Shown one piece after another: positions 1-7,493 of a DNA stretch of 16,962 bases. A program made the position numbers and the translations under genes. The stretch's first letter is position 1. Every line of letters starts with the position of its first letter. The DNA comes from an uncultured Comamonadaceae bacterium. Lineage in GTDB: Bacteria > Pseudomonadota > Gammaproteobacteria > Burkholderiales > Burkholderiaceae_C. The DNA is taken from assembly GCA_937893415.1 (NCBI GenBank), contig CALBWZ010000313.1, positions 1-16,962 on the forward strand, given 5' to 3'. The notes below the pieces were generated by a model, which was not told where the DNA came from, did not search any database, and was given only the letters and a program-made list of their open reading frames with translations.

Positions 1-1
1 G

Positions 2-1552
2 CCTGCGTTGGTTAGAGGTGCGGTGGGCCTGGGCCAGTTGGGTGGCGATGTACCCAGCGTGCCTGACCAAGGCGTGTTGGCCGATGTGCGTCTGGCCCAG
101 TTCAACCTGGACCTGTGGCGCAACATTCTCAGTGGGGCCGTCAACGCGGCTGCTTCAGAACCAAGCCTCACCGGTGTGGGGGGGGACACCGCTGCGATAC
201 ATGCCCCAGCCGGTCTTCACAATGGTGGTGAAGGTTACGGAAACAGCGGTGTCGCCAGCGCGCTCAAGGCCTACATGCCCACCACCATGGTGGCCAGAGC
301 TTTAGAGCTCACCGTGCAGGGACGCAGCTTCCACAACGTGGTGTTGGGCGGTGAGCGTTTAGATACGTTGTGGCGTGCCAATGTGAAGGCTGACGAGATC
401 AACGGCTATTTGCAGTACCGCGAGCCAGACCACACCGACAGCGGGGCTGGTAATGTGTACGCGCGACTTGCGATGTTGAGTTTAAAAAAACAAGAAACGC
501 AAGATATTGTGCACATGTTGACCGAACAACCAAGCGCAATGCCTGCACTGGATGTGGTGGTGCAGTCGCTCAACCTAGATGGGCGGGATTTAGGGCGTTT
601 GGAGTTGCAAGCTTTCAACCGTGTGGTCGAGCGCGCGCCCAGGCAGATGGCAAATGAGTGGCGGCTCAACCGGTTGTGGCTGGATGTGCCAGAAGCCAGT
701 TTGCGCGCCAATGGCCAATGGGCGCCCGCTCAGCCTGCCAACAACAATACCAATACAAATACCAACGTCACTGACAGCGTGGCCAGACGTACATTTTTAG
801 ATTTCGATTTAGAGTTGCGCGATGGTGGCGCATTGTTGAGTCGCTTTGGCATGCCAGGTGTGGTGCGCGGTTCTGAGGGCCGCATGACAGGTCAGGTTGC
901 ATGGCGGGGTGCGCCGACCAGTTTTGACACCCGCAGCCTAAGCGGCGCACTGGACTTGAAGGTGAGCAGTGGCCAATTCTTGAAGGCCGACCCAGGCATT
1001 GCCAAGCTGTTGGGCGTGTTGAGCTTGCAGTCGTTGCCCAGGCGTTTGTTGCTGGACTTTAGAGATGTATTTCTAGAAGGTTTTGCCTTTGATGAGGTGG
1101 TTGGCAACGCGCGCATTACCACCGGTGTCATCAGCACCAACAACTTGCGTATGGCGGGTGTCAATGCCACGGTCTTGATGGAGGGTGAGGCGTCTATGAC
1201 AGACGAGACGCAGTCCCTGCAAGTGGTGGTTGTGCCGCAAGTGGATGCGGGCACGCTGTCGCTGTTGGCCGCCGCAACCAACCCTGTGATTGGTGTGGCC
1301 ACCTATTTCTTGGAGCGTGTGTTTGGCCAGGCTATCACCACGGCCAACACCAAGGCTTTTCAAGTCACGGGCAGTTGGCAAGACCCACAAGTCGACGAGG
1401 TTAAGCTCACACAGCAAGACAACAAAGCGCCTGTGCAAACCATCAATATGTCCAAGCAGGCCGCAGAGGCGCTTAAGCAGTTTGGAGCTGGTGCGGCAAC
1501 GGTATCGTCTCAGCCTGATCCGGCTAAGCACTTGCCCGCGCCTGCGAAATAA
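2..1552 (+). CDS. yhdP: YhdP family AsmA-like envelope protein, C-terminal part (5' end outside window)
   Basis: About 516 residues of an open frame enter from the left edge, so the true start is outside the window; the first TTG at position 8 is only an internal codon. The visible part has alternating beta-rich sequence, a proline/asparagine/threonine linker encoded near 735-775, and a C-terminal region with features typical of YhdP: LRDGGALLSRFGMPG, SLSGALDLKVSSGQF, then LLGVLSLQSLPRRL and a final hydrophobic region ending in a polar tail. Known of the family: large AsmA-like inner-membrane-anchored proteins spanning the periplasm, which with TamB and YdbH support phospholipid transport to the outer membrane. 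Full-length members usually exceed 1200 residues, so well under half is visible. The family assignment is from recall of the C-terminal pattern and is fairly secure; any gene-specific role in this organism is inferred. Confidence 0.85.
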   Translation, partial: PALVRGAVGLGQLGGDVPSVPDQGVLADVRLAQFNLDLWRNILSGAVNAAASEPSLTGVGGDTAAIHAPAGLHNGGEGYGNSGVASALKAYMPTTMVARALELTVQGRSFHNVVLGGERLDTLWRANVKADEINGYLQYREPDHTDSGAGNVYARLAMLSLKKQETQDIVHMLTEQPSAMPALDVVVQSLNLDGRDLGRLELQAFNRVVERAPRQMANEWRLNRLWLDVPEASLRANGQWAPAQPANNNTNTNTNVTDSVARRTFLDFDLELRDGGALLSRFGMPGVVRGSEGRMTGQVAWRGAPTSFDTRSLSGALDLKVSSGQFLKADPGIAKLLGVLSLQSLPRRLLLDFRDVFLEGFAFDEVVGNARITTGVISTNNLRMAGVNATVLMEGEASMTDETQSLQVVVVPQVDAGTLSLLAAATNPVIGVATYFLERVFGQAITTANTKAFQVTGSWQDPQVDEVKLTQQDNKAPVQTINMSKQAAEALKQFGAGAATVSSQPDPAKHLPAPAK

Positions 1553-1581
1553 GCGCGTCAGTTAAGGCGTGGTTGCTGTGC

Positions 1582-1603
1582 AAGCCAGTCAGTCGGCTTT
1601 TTT
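1582..1603 (+). terminator. Rho-independent terminator after yhdP
   Basis: A 5-bp stem AAGCC/GGCTT with an 8-base loop (AGTCAGTC) is followed by an unbroken run of T that continues the right arm. It begins 30 bases after the yhdP stop codon and overlaps the 3' end of the convergent small minus-strand gene. The stem is short, so strength is uncertain. Confidence 0.5.
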
Positions 1604-1741
1604 GTCAGTTGGTGGGGTATCGTTGGGTGTGTCATCCGAGTCTATAGGCTCGCCGCCTTTTCGCCCGCTGAACATGGTCCACCACACAATGAATACAAAT
1701 ATCAGCAACGCGCCCAGCGCCTCAAGTATCAACAACGTCAT
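1589..1741 (-). CDS. Small single-pass membrane protein, 50 aa (uncharacterised)
   Basis: This is a 50-codon minus-strand ORF with an ATG start. The product begins MTLLILEALGALL, forms one strongly hydrophobic helix (about residues 3-21), then shows WWTMFSGRKGGEP and a highly polar, Asp/Pro/Lys-rich tail ending in KKAD. The order (short N-terminus, one helix, aromatic interface residues, basic patch, acidic tail) is what a real small membrane protein looks like and is unlikely as chance. From memory, similar short proteins with a WWTMFSGR-like motif occur as hypothetical proteins in Burkholderiales; I cannot confirm this here. Predicted topology is N-out/C-in from the RK after the helix. It is convergent with yhdP and divergent from mltA, sharing a CATG with the preferred mltA start. 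No strong Shine-Dalgarno is visible. Function unknown. Confidence 0.65.
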   Translation of the reverse strand: MTLLILEALGALLIFVFIVWWTMFSGRKGGEPIDSDDTPNDTPPTDKKAD

Positions 1742-2996
1742 GCCAGCAACCAGTTTTTTATCACGTGCCCAAATGACTTGGGTAGGACTTTTTATTGTAG
1801 GAATATTGGGCGGTTGTGCCGTTCAGCCTCCTCCAATGGCCCCACAAAAGCCACCAGCAGCCCCGTCGGCGCAGGCTCCCGCGGCGTCACCAGCTGTTGC
1901 GCCAGAGCCAGTTGACCAGGTCGATTTTAAAGACTTACCCGTAGACCCGGCCGTATTGCCTTGGTTTGCTTGGGATGAGCGTCAAGTCTTACCGCCGGCC
2001 AAACGCCAAGGCAGCAGCGTGTGGCAACCTGTTCGTTGGCGCGACCTGCCGGCTTGGGGTTCTGACAACTTGGAGCATGCGTGGGCTGCGTTGCTGCGCA
2101 ACTGCGAGGGCGCGCCCGCACCATTAAAGCCTTACTGTGCCGCTACTCGCCAGCTCAGTATTGGCAGCACCCAAGACCGCGTGGCGTGGCTGATGCAGCA
2201 GTGGCAGCCTTACAAAGTCAGCACGCCTGGTGGCGACACCAGTGGTTTACTGACTGGTTACTTCGAGCCCATGATGCGCGGCTCAAGGCTGCGTACTGAC
2301 ACCCACCAAACCCCGCTGTACGCCAAACCAGACAGTTTGAAAAGCGGCACAACCTGGTACACGCGCAAAGACATGGAAGTTGATGGCGCAGCCTTAGACG
2401 ACTTGCGTGGCAAAGCCATTGTGTGGGTGGCCGATCCAATTGACGCTTTGATTGTGCAAATTCAAGGCTCGGGGCGGGTGGAAATTACCGAGCCCGATGG
2501 GCGTGTGCAAGTGGCCAGACTGGCCTTTGCTGCACACAACGGCCACACCTATGCCAGTGTTGCCCGGGTGTTGCTAGACACGGGTGCTATTACCAGCCCC
2601 TCTTGGCCTGCCATCAAGGCCTGGGCGGCGGTCAACCCCAGCGATGTGCAGCGCGTGCTGTGGACCAACCCGCGAACGGTGTTTTTCAGTGAAGAAGATT
2701 TAAACAGCATGGACGCGCAAGCCGGGCCACGCGGCGCACAAGCCGTGCCGCTCACACCTATGCGATCAATTGCGGTAGACCGGTCCAGCATTGCCTACGG
2801 CACACCGGTATGGATGGTCACACGTGGCCCCACTTTTAACAGCGCTCGTTTGGTGGTGGCGCAAGACACTGGCGGCGCAATCATTGGCGCGGTAAGAGCC
2901 GACTTTTTTGCAGGCTGGGGCCCACAAGCCGCACAACTTGCCGGCGGCTTAAAACAGCCTTTGGAGCTGTGGGCGTTGTGGCCTAGAGGCTTGTAA
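1740..2996 (+). CDS. mltA: Membrane-bound lytic murein transglycosylase A (lipoprotein)
   Basis: MltA cleaves the beta-1,4 bond between MurNAc and GlcNAc, forming 1,6-anhydroMurNAc, at the inner face of the outer membrane. With the ATG at 1740 the protein has 418 residues. It starts with a signal carrying one Arg, a hydrophobic stretch and a lipobox ILGGC (lipidated Cys about residue 26), then a Pro/Ala-rich linker. The MltA barrel motif LTGYFEPMMRGS is near residue 170, followed by VQIQGSGRVEI, and the C-terminal 3D domain has VVAQDTGGAIIGAVRADFF near residue 375, the region holding the family's catalytic Asp. The frame is open back to a GTG at 1569, but the extra 57 residues would put the signal peptide inside the protein and overlap the small minus-strand gene. 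An ATG at 1773 is possible but leaves no basic residue before the hydrophobic core. No clear ribosome binding site supports any start. Confidence 0.9.
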   Translation: MPATSFLSRAQMTWVGLFIVGILGGCAVQPPPMAPQKPPAAPSAQAPAASPAVAPEPVDQVDFKDLPVDPAVLPWFAWDERQVLPPAKRQGSSVWQPVRWRDLPAWGSDNLEHAWAALLRNCEGAPAPLKPYCAATRQLSIGSTQDRVAWLMQQWQPYKVSTPGGDTSGLLTGYFEPMMRGSRLRTDTHQTPLYAKPDSLKSGTTWYTRKDMEVDGAALDDLRGKAIVWVADPIDALIVQIQGSGRVEITEPDGRVQVARLAFAAHNGHTYASVARVLLDTGAITSPSWPAIKAWAAVNPSDVQRVLWTNPRTVFFSEEDLNSMDAQAGPRGAQAVPLTPMRSIAVDRSSIAYGTPVWMVTRGPTFNSARLVVAQDTGGAIIGAVRADFFAGWGPQAAQLAGGLKQPLELWALWPRGL

Positions 2997-3020
2997 TTAG
3001 GCGTTGTTTGCAAAGCTTGT

Positions 3021-3051
3021 CGCCGCGTATCGTCTGCAGATACCTTTGGCG
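3021..3051. other. Imperfect hairpin between convergent mltA and Lrp genes
   Basis: An outer CGCC/GGCG stem encloses an inner GTATC/GATAC stem with a 7-base loop, in the 93-base gap between two converging genes. No T-run follows directly, so a classical terminator is not supported; it may still help 3'-end formation on either strand. Confidence 0.25.
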
Positions 3052-3089
3052 GTGACGGCGTGAGGGACTGGCTTGAAGTGTTTTCCTTG

Positions 3090-3572
3090 TTATTTTTTCA
3101 ACAACAAATGTCCCAGTGGTATGCCGTCGGATATGTTGACCTCGCCCAACGAAAAGCTGGTGTGAATGTCTTTGACGTGCGGCAAATCTAGCAGCACTTC
3201 ACGTGCCAAGCTGGCAAAGGCTTCGAGGTTGGCGGCCACCACTTGCAGCTCAAACGTTCCGGTGCCGCTGATGTAGTGGCACGACACGATTTGTGGCACC
3301 AAGGCAATGGCGGCTTCTAGTTCGCGCGCTACAAAGCCGTTGTTGCGCTCGGCATTGAGCCGCACAAAGGCCAGCACGCCCAAGCCAACTTTGTGGCGGT
3401 TGATACGCGCGTAGTAGCCGCTGATGAAGCCGCCGTCTTCCAGCGCTTTGACACGTCGCCAACAGGGCGCGGCGCTTAAGCCCACACGCTGCGCCAACTC
3501 AACGTTGCTGAGACGCCCGTCAGACTGCAGTTCTTGCAAGATGGCAACGTCAAATTTATCTAAATTTTCCAT
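3090..3572 (-). CDS. Lrp/AsnC family transcriptional regulator
   Basis: The 160-residue product has the full Lrp/AsnC layout. An N-terminal helix-turn-helix opens with LDKFDVAILQELQSDGRLSN and includes ELAQRVGLSAAPCWRRVKALE (recognition helix about residues 31-43). A beta-rich linker and a C-terminal RAM effector/oligomerisation domain (about 70-145) follow, with CHYISGTGTFELQV. Length is normal for the family. These proteins form dimers and octamers and respond to amino acids. It is divergent from the indolepyruvate oxidoreductase gene across a 197-base gap, so local control of that gene, together with autoregulation, is the natural inference. A palindrome at 3586-3600 lies 14 bases upstream of its ATG. 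The effector cannot be read from sequence; an aromatic or branched-chain amino acid is plausible. Confidence 0.92.
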   Translation of the reverse strand: MENLDKFDVAILQELQSDGRLSNVELAQRVGLSAAPCWRRVKALEDGGFISGYYARINRHKVGLGVLAFVRLNAERNNGFVARELEAAIALVPQIVSCHYISGTGTFELQVVAANLEAFASLAREVLLDLPHVKDIHTSFSLGEVNISDGIPLGHLLLKK

Positions 3573-3585
3573 AGGGCTCTAATTT

Positions 3586-3600
3586 AGCAAGATTCTTGCT
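3586..3600. promoter_or_regulatory. Palindromic site, probable Lrp-type operator
   Basis: AGCAAG-ATT-CTTGCT is a perfect 6-bp inverted repeat around an AT-rich centre, flanked by TTT and CAAA that partly extend the symmetry. Size and shape resemble the classical Lrp consensus (YAGHAWATTWTDCTR). It lies 14 bases before the start codon of the Lrp-family gene and about 170 bases upstream of the divergent oxidoreductase start, fitting autoregulation and possibly control of both genes. Confidence 0.5.
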
Positions 3601-3756
3601 CAAACTGTTGTTTCCTTATCAAAAAACGCAAGCACTTACCACCCGCTCGTTTTTACACTGTACCTATGGTTTGACGCATTGGCGACGGCGCTGCGCGGCA
3701 AAACGCCAGATAAACCTATAACGCCGCGACGATAGCCCTTTGGCTGTGTAAGCGAC

Positions 3757-3761
3757 AGGAG
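3757..3761 (+). promoter_or_regulatory. Ribosome binding site AGGAG
   Basis: A consensus AGGAG sits 8 bases before the ATG at 3770 and fixes the start of the indolepyruvate oxidoreductase. It is one of the few strong Shine-Dalgarno sequences in the window. Confidence 0.8.
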
Positions 3762-3769
3762 ACAAGACC

Positions 3770-6700
3770 ATGAATGCACCCATGCCAGAGCACGTTAGAC
3801 GTGCTCTTTCCGAGGTCAGCCTCGATGACAAATACACGCTAGAGACCGGGCGGGCTTTTATGAGCGGCGTTCAAGCGTTGGTAAAACTGCCCATGTTGCA
3901 ACGCGCACGCGATGCGCTGCAAGGACATAACACAGCCGGTTTTATCAGCGGTTACCGAGGCTCACCGCTTGGCTCTTACGACCAGTCCTTGCACAAGGCC
4001 AAACAGCATTTGGCACGCAACAACATAGTGTTTCAGCCAGGCGTGAATGAAGAACTGGCGGCTACTGCTTTGTGGGGCACGCAACAATTGGGTTTTGCGC
4101 CTGCTGGCTCGCAGCGATTTGATGGTGTGTTTGGTATTTGGTACGGCAAAGGCCCGGGCGTAGACCGGTGTGCCGATGTGTTCAAGCATGCCAATATGGC
4201 GGGTACCACCCCGCTTGGCGGCGTCTTGGCCATTGCGGGAGACGACCATGTGGCTAAAAGCTCAACCGCAGCCCACCAAAGCGACCATATTTTTAAAGCG
4301 TGTGGCACACCGGTTTTTTTCCCGTCTTCTGTGCAAGAAATTTTGGACCTTGGTCTGCATGGCTTGGCCATGAGTCGTTTTGCCGGTGTGTGGGCAGGCA
4401 TGAAGACGATTCAAGAGATCGTGGAGTCCAGTGCCACCGTGGTTGTAGACCCGCATCGTCTCAATATTGTGTTGCCCGAATTCGACATGCCTCCAGGTGG
4501 TGTGCACATTCGGTGGCCAGATGCCGCCTTGGACCAAGAGGCACGCCTGTTTGACACCAAGTGGTACGCGGCTGTGGCTTACATCCGGGCCAACCGACTC
4601 AACCACAACGTGATTGAGGGACCGAACGACCGCTTTGGCATCATTGCCAGCGGTAAGGCCTACAACGACACGCGCCAAGCTTTGGCTGATTTAGGCTTGA
4701 ACGATGCGTTGTGCCGCGAGCTTGGTATACGGTTGCACAAGGTCTCTGTGGTGTGGCCCTTAGAGTCGCAAACCACACGCGAGTTCGCCACTGGTTTGAG
4801 TGAAATTTTGGTGGTTGAAGAGAAGCGCCAAATTATTGAGTACCAGCTCAAAGAGGAGCTGTACAACTGGCGCTCAGACGTCAGACCCAATGTGTTGGGC
4901 AAGTTCGACACATCCAACACCGACGCTTCTGGCGGTGAATGGTCGCAGGCCAATCCCAGCGCCAACACGTTGTTGCGTGCAAACGCAGACCTCACACCCA
5001 GCATAGTGGCACGTGCCATCGCCAAGCGCTTGGCCGCTATGGCTCTGCCAGACGACGTGCGCGCGCGCATGAACAGCCACTTGGCCATACTGGACGCCAA
5101 AGAGCGCGCCATGACTGAGCTCGCAGCCAAAGGTGCAGTGGCCGATCGCATGCCTTGGTTTTGTTCGGGCTGCCCGCACAACACCTCCACACGTGTGCCA
5201 GAGGGCTCGCGCGCCATGGCTGGTATTGGTTGTCACTTTATGTCTGTGTGGATGGACAGAAGCACCATGGGCTTTACACAAATGGGCGGCGAAGGTGTGC
5301 CGTGGGTGGGGCAGTCTGCCTTCACCACAGAAAAACATGTGTTTGCCAACCTGGGCGATGGCACTTACTTTCACAGTGGTTCTCTGGCGATTCGCCAAAG
5401 CATTGCCGCGGGTGTCAACATCACTTACAAACTGTTGTACAACGATGCGGTGGCCATGACGGGTGGTCAACAAGTGGGCGAGCGCCCGGAAGGCCATAGC
5501 GTGCTGCAAATTGCGCACAGCCTGACGGCGGAGGGTGTGGCCAAGTTGGTGGTGGTAACAGACGAGCCAGACAAATACGACGGCATGACATTGCCGGCTG
5601 GTGTGGCGGTAGAGCACCGCGATGAGCTGGAGCGCATACAACTGGCATTTAGAGAGATGCTTGGCACAACAGTCATTGTTTATGACCAAACGTGCGCCAC
5701 CGAAAAGCGCCGTCGGCGCAAGCGCGGCACCATGGTTGATCCCGACGTGCGCGTGGTGATCAACGATGCGGTGTGCGAGGGCTGCGGCGACTGCGGCGTC
5801 AAGAGCAACTGCTTGTCGGTTGAGCCTTTAGAAACACCGCTGGGCCGGAAACGCACCATCAACCAGCATTCTTGTAACAAAGACCAAAGCTGTGTCAACG
5901 GCTTTTGCCCCAGCTTTGTCAGCGTGATCGGCGCAAGCGCATCCAAGGCCAAAGTACCCGTTGCGGTTGTACAGCGTCCCAGCCCTTGGGATGGAGCCGC
6001 CTTGTCTGAGCCCGTTCAACTGACCTCGTCCCAACCTTGGGGCATGTTGGTTGCTGGTGTGGGCGGCACAGGCGTGATCACCATTGGCCAGTTGCTAGGC
6101 ATGGCTGCGCACATGGAAGGCAAAGGCGTGGTCACGCAAGATGCGGCTGGCTTGGCGCAAAAAGGCGGTGCAACATGGAGCCACATTATTGTGGCCAATA
6201 CCCAGGAAGACATTCACACCACACGCGTCGATATGGCTGCTGCTGATGTGATTTTTGGCTGCGACCCTATAGTCAGCGCTGGCAAAGAAACCATGACCCG
6301 CATCAAGCAGGGCCGCACGCACGTGGCGCTTAACGCGCACAGCGCGCCCACTGCCGCGTTCATACAAGACACCAATTGGCAAAACCCGGCTGACCAATGC
6401 GCGGCCCAGCTCAGCGAGGCCGTCGCGCCAGGCGATTTGAAGACGTTCAATGCCGAGCAAGTGGCCACCCAGCTGCTGGGCAACAGTATTTTTGTCAACC
6501 CTTTGGTGTTGGGCTTTGCGTGGCAACACGGCTGGGTCCCCCTGCGCAGCGAGTCGATACTGCGCGCCATGGAGCTCAACGATGTGGCGGTTAAAGACAA
6601 CCAAGCTGCATTTCAATGGGGGCGTCGCTGCGCCGTGGACTGGGCGGGTGTGCAAGCATTGATGGCCCCTACGGCCACCATCAGCTTGCACCGCCGCCCC

Positions 6701-7336
6701 AGTCTGCAAGCCGTTATAGATTTGCGTGTGAAGTTACTGGGCGACTACCAAAACGGTGCGTTCGCCAAGCGCTACGCAGACTTGGTTGAGCAAGTGAGTC
6801 TGGCCGAGCAAGGCGTGCTGGGTCAAGCCAGCACCAAGCTCACCTTGACCGAAGTGGTGGCGACACAGCTGTACCGGATGATGGCTATCAAGGACGAGTA
6901 TGAGGTCGCTAGGCTTCACGCTGACCCAGTCTTTAAAGCGCGTCTGAGTAAAGAGTTTGGCAACGATTACACCTTGAACTTTCACTTGGCCCCCCCGTTG
7001 CTGTCCAAACGCAACGTCAAAGGCGAGTTGGTCAAGACCAGCTTCGGACCCTGGATGATGGGTGCCTTCCATATGCTGGCTCGTTTTAAGGGTTTGCGTG
7101 GCACACCACTGGATGTGTTTGGCTATACCGAGGAGAGAGAAACCGAGCGCGCGTTGCGTGACGACTACATCGCCTTGGTGCAAGCGTTGTCTAAGGGTCT
7201 AACTGCCGCCAATAGAGACCAAGCCATAGAGTTGGCCAATGTGGTGGAGTCCATCAAAGGCTTTGGCCACGTGCGAGCCAGGCATATGGCACCAGCCAAA
7301 GCGCGGTGGCAGCAGCTGTGGACAGCATGGGTTTAA
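3770..7336 (+). CDS. Indolepyruvate:ferredoxin oxidoreductase, fused alpha-beta-gamma type
   Basis: This 1188-residue enzyme belongs to the 2-oxoacid:ferredoxin oxidoreductases, which oxidatively decarboxylate aryl-pyruvates to acyl-CoA using thiamine diphosphate and Fe-S clusters. Domains in order: a pyrimidine-binding domain with GYRGSPLGSYD (about 61-71); a central ThDP domain with WFCSGCPHN (463-471) and GDGTYFHSG (529-537) followed by NDAVAMTGGQ; a 4Fe-4S motif CEGCGDCGVKSNC (669-681) and a further Cys cluster before CPSF; a gamma domain with GVGGTGVITIGQ (near 762) and DAAGLAQKGGA; then a C-terminal extension of about 230 residues. The single-chain form is typical of proteobacteria, whereas archaeal enzymes use separate IorA and IorB. 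Start is fixed by an AGGAG. Divergent from an Lrp-type regulator, suggesting amino-acid-responsive expression in aromatic amino acid or phenylacetate-linked catabolism. Exact substrate is inferred from the family. Confidence 0.93.
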   Translation: MNAPMPEHVRRALSEVSLDDKYTLETGRAFMSGVQALVKLPMLQRARDALQGHNTAGFISGYRGSPLGSYDQSLHKAKQHLARNNIVFQPGVNEELAATALWGTQQLGFAPAGSQRFDGVFGIWYGKGPGVDRCADVFKHANMAGTTPLGGVLAIAGDDHVAKSSTAAHQSDHIFKACGTPVFFPSSVQEILDLGLHGLAMSRFAGVWAGMKTIQEIVESSATVVVDPHRLNIVLPEFDMPPGGVHIRWPDAALDQEARLFDTKWYAAVAYIRANRLNHNVIEGPNDRFGIIASGKAYNDTRQALADLGLNDALCRELGIRLHKVSVVWPLESQTTREFATGLSEILVVEEKRQIIEYQLKEELYNWRSDVRPNVLGKFDTSNTDASGGEWSQANPSANTLLRANADLTPSIVARAIAKRLAAMALPDDVRARMNSHLAILDAKERAMTELAAKGAVADRMPWFCSGCPHNTSTRVPEGSRAMAGIGCHFMSVWMDRSTMGFTQMGGEGVPWVGQSAFTTEKHVFANLGDGTYFHSGSLAIRQSIAAGVNITYKLLYNDAVAMTGGQQVGERPEGHSVLQIAHSLTAEGVAKLVVVTDEPDKYDGMTLPAGVAVEHRDELERIQLAFREMLGTTVIVYDQTCATEKRRRRKRGTMVDPDVRVVINDAVCEGCGDCGVKSNCLSVEPLETPLGRKRTINQHSCNKDQSCVNGFCPSFVSVIGASASKAKVPVAVVQRPSPWDGAALSEPVQLTSSQPWGMLVAGVGGTGVITIGQLLGMAAHMEGKGVVTQDAAGLAQKGGATWSHIIVANTQEDIHTTRVDMAAADVIFGCDPIVSAGKETMTRIKQGRTHVALNAHSAPTAAFIQDTNWQNPADQCAAQLSEAVAPGDLKTFNAEQVATQLLGNSIFVNPLVLGFAWQHGWVPLRSESILRAMELNDVAVKDNQAAFQWGRRCAVDWAGVQALMAPTATISLHRRPSLQAVIDLRVKLLGDYQNGAFAKRYADLVEQVSLAEQGVLGQASTKLTLTEVVATQLYRMMAIKDEYEVARLHADPVFKARLSKEFGNDYTLNFHLAPPLLSKRNVKGELVKTSFGPWMMGAFHMLARFKGLRGTPLDVFGYTEERETERALRDDYIALVQALSKGLTAANRDQAIELANVVESIKGFGHVRARHMAPAKARWQQLWTAWV

Positions 7337-7351
7337 CGCTTTGCAACAATA

Positions 7352-7377
7352 CTGGCGCCAATTCGGGTTGGTGCCAG
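7352..7377 (+). terminator. First of two tandem hairpins after the oxidoreductase gene
   Basis: A 10-bp stem (CTGGCGCCAA pairing with TTGGTGCCAG, one G-T pair) has a 6-base loop TTCGGG and begins 15 bases after the stop codon. No T-tract follows directly; a second hairpin abuts it at 7378. Most likely transcript 3'-end formation or stabilisation. Confidence 0.55.
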
Positions 7378-7399
7378 CCTAAAAAGGACTCTTTTTAGG
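7378..7399 (+). terminator. Second tandem hairpin (A-run/T-run stem)
   Basis: A perfect 8-bp stem CCTAAAAA/TTTTTAGG encloses a 6-base loop and starts at the base after the first hairpin. The A and T runs make it T-rich at the 3' end on both strands. Together with the first hairpin it insulates yajC from the upstream gene. Confidence 0.5.
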
Positions 7400-7404
7400 G
7401 GCTC

Positions 7405-7433
7405 TGTAAAGGCCTTGTTCGCCCGCATACAAT
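7405..7433 (+). promoter_or_regulatory. Weak candidate promoter for yajC-secD-secF
   Basis: TACAAT at 7428-7433 matches the sigma-70 -10 box at five of six bases; a poor -35 (TGTAAA, 7405-7410) lies 17 bases upstream. It falls between the tandem hairpins and the yajC start, where a promoter is expected. Offered only as a candidate. Confidence 0.25.
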
Positions 7434-7493
7434 GCATATTGATTGTGGCGCTCATCGGCGCGCTGTTTAAACAACTGTATTTTGGAGAAACCT

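Noticed and set aside
1569..1739. N-terminal extension of mltA to the upstream GTG (57 extra residues)
   Set aside because: It would bury the lipoprotein signal and lipobox inside the protein, reads as low-information sequence, and overlaps the minus-strand small membrane gene.
4874..5689. Long minus-strand ORF (271 codons) inside the oxidoreductase gene
   Set aside because: It is antisense to the conserved thiamine-binding and Fe-S region; the His/Cys/Arg-rich product is typical of a shadow frame in GC-rich DNA.
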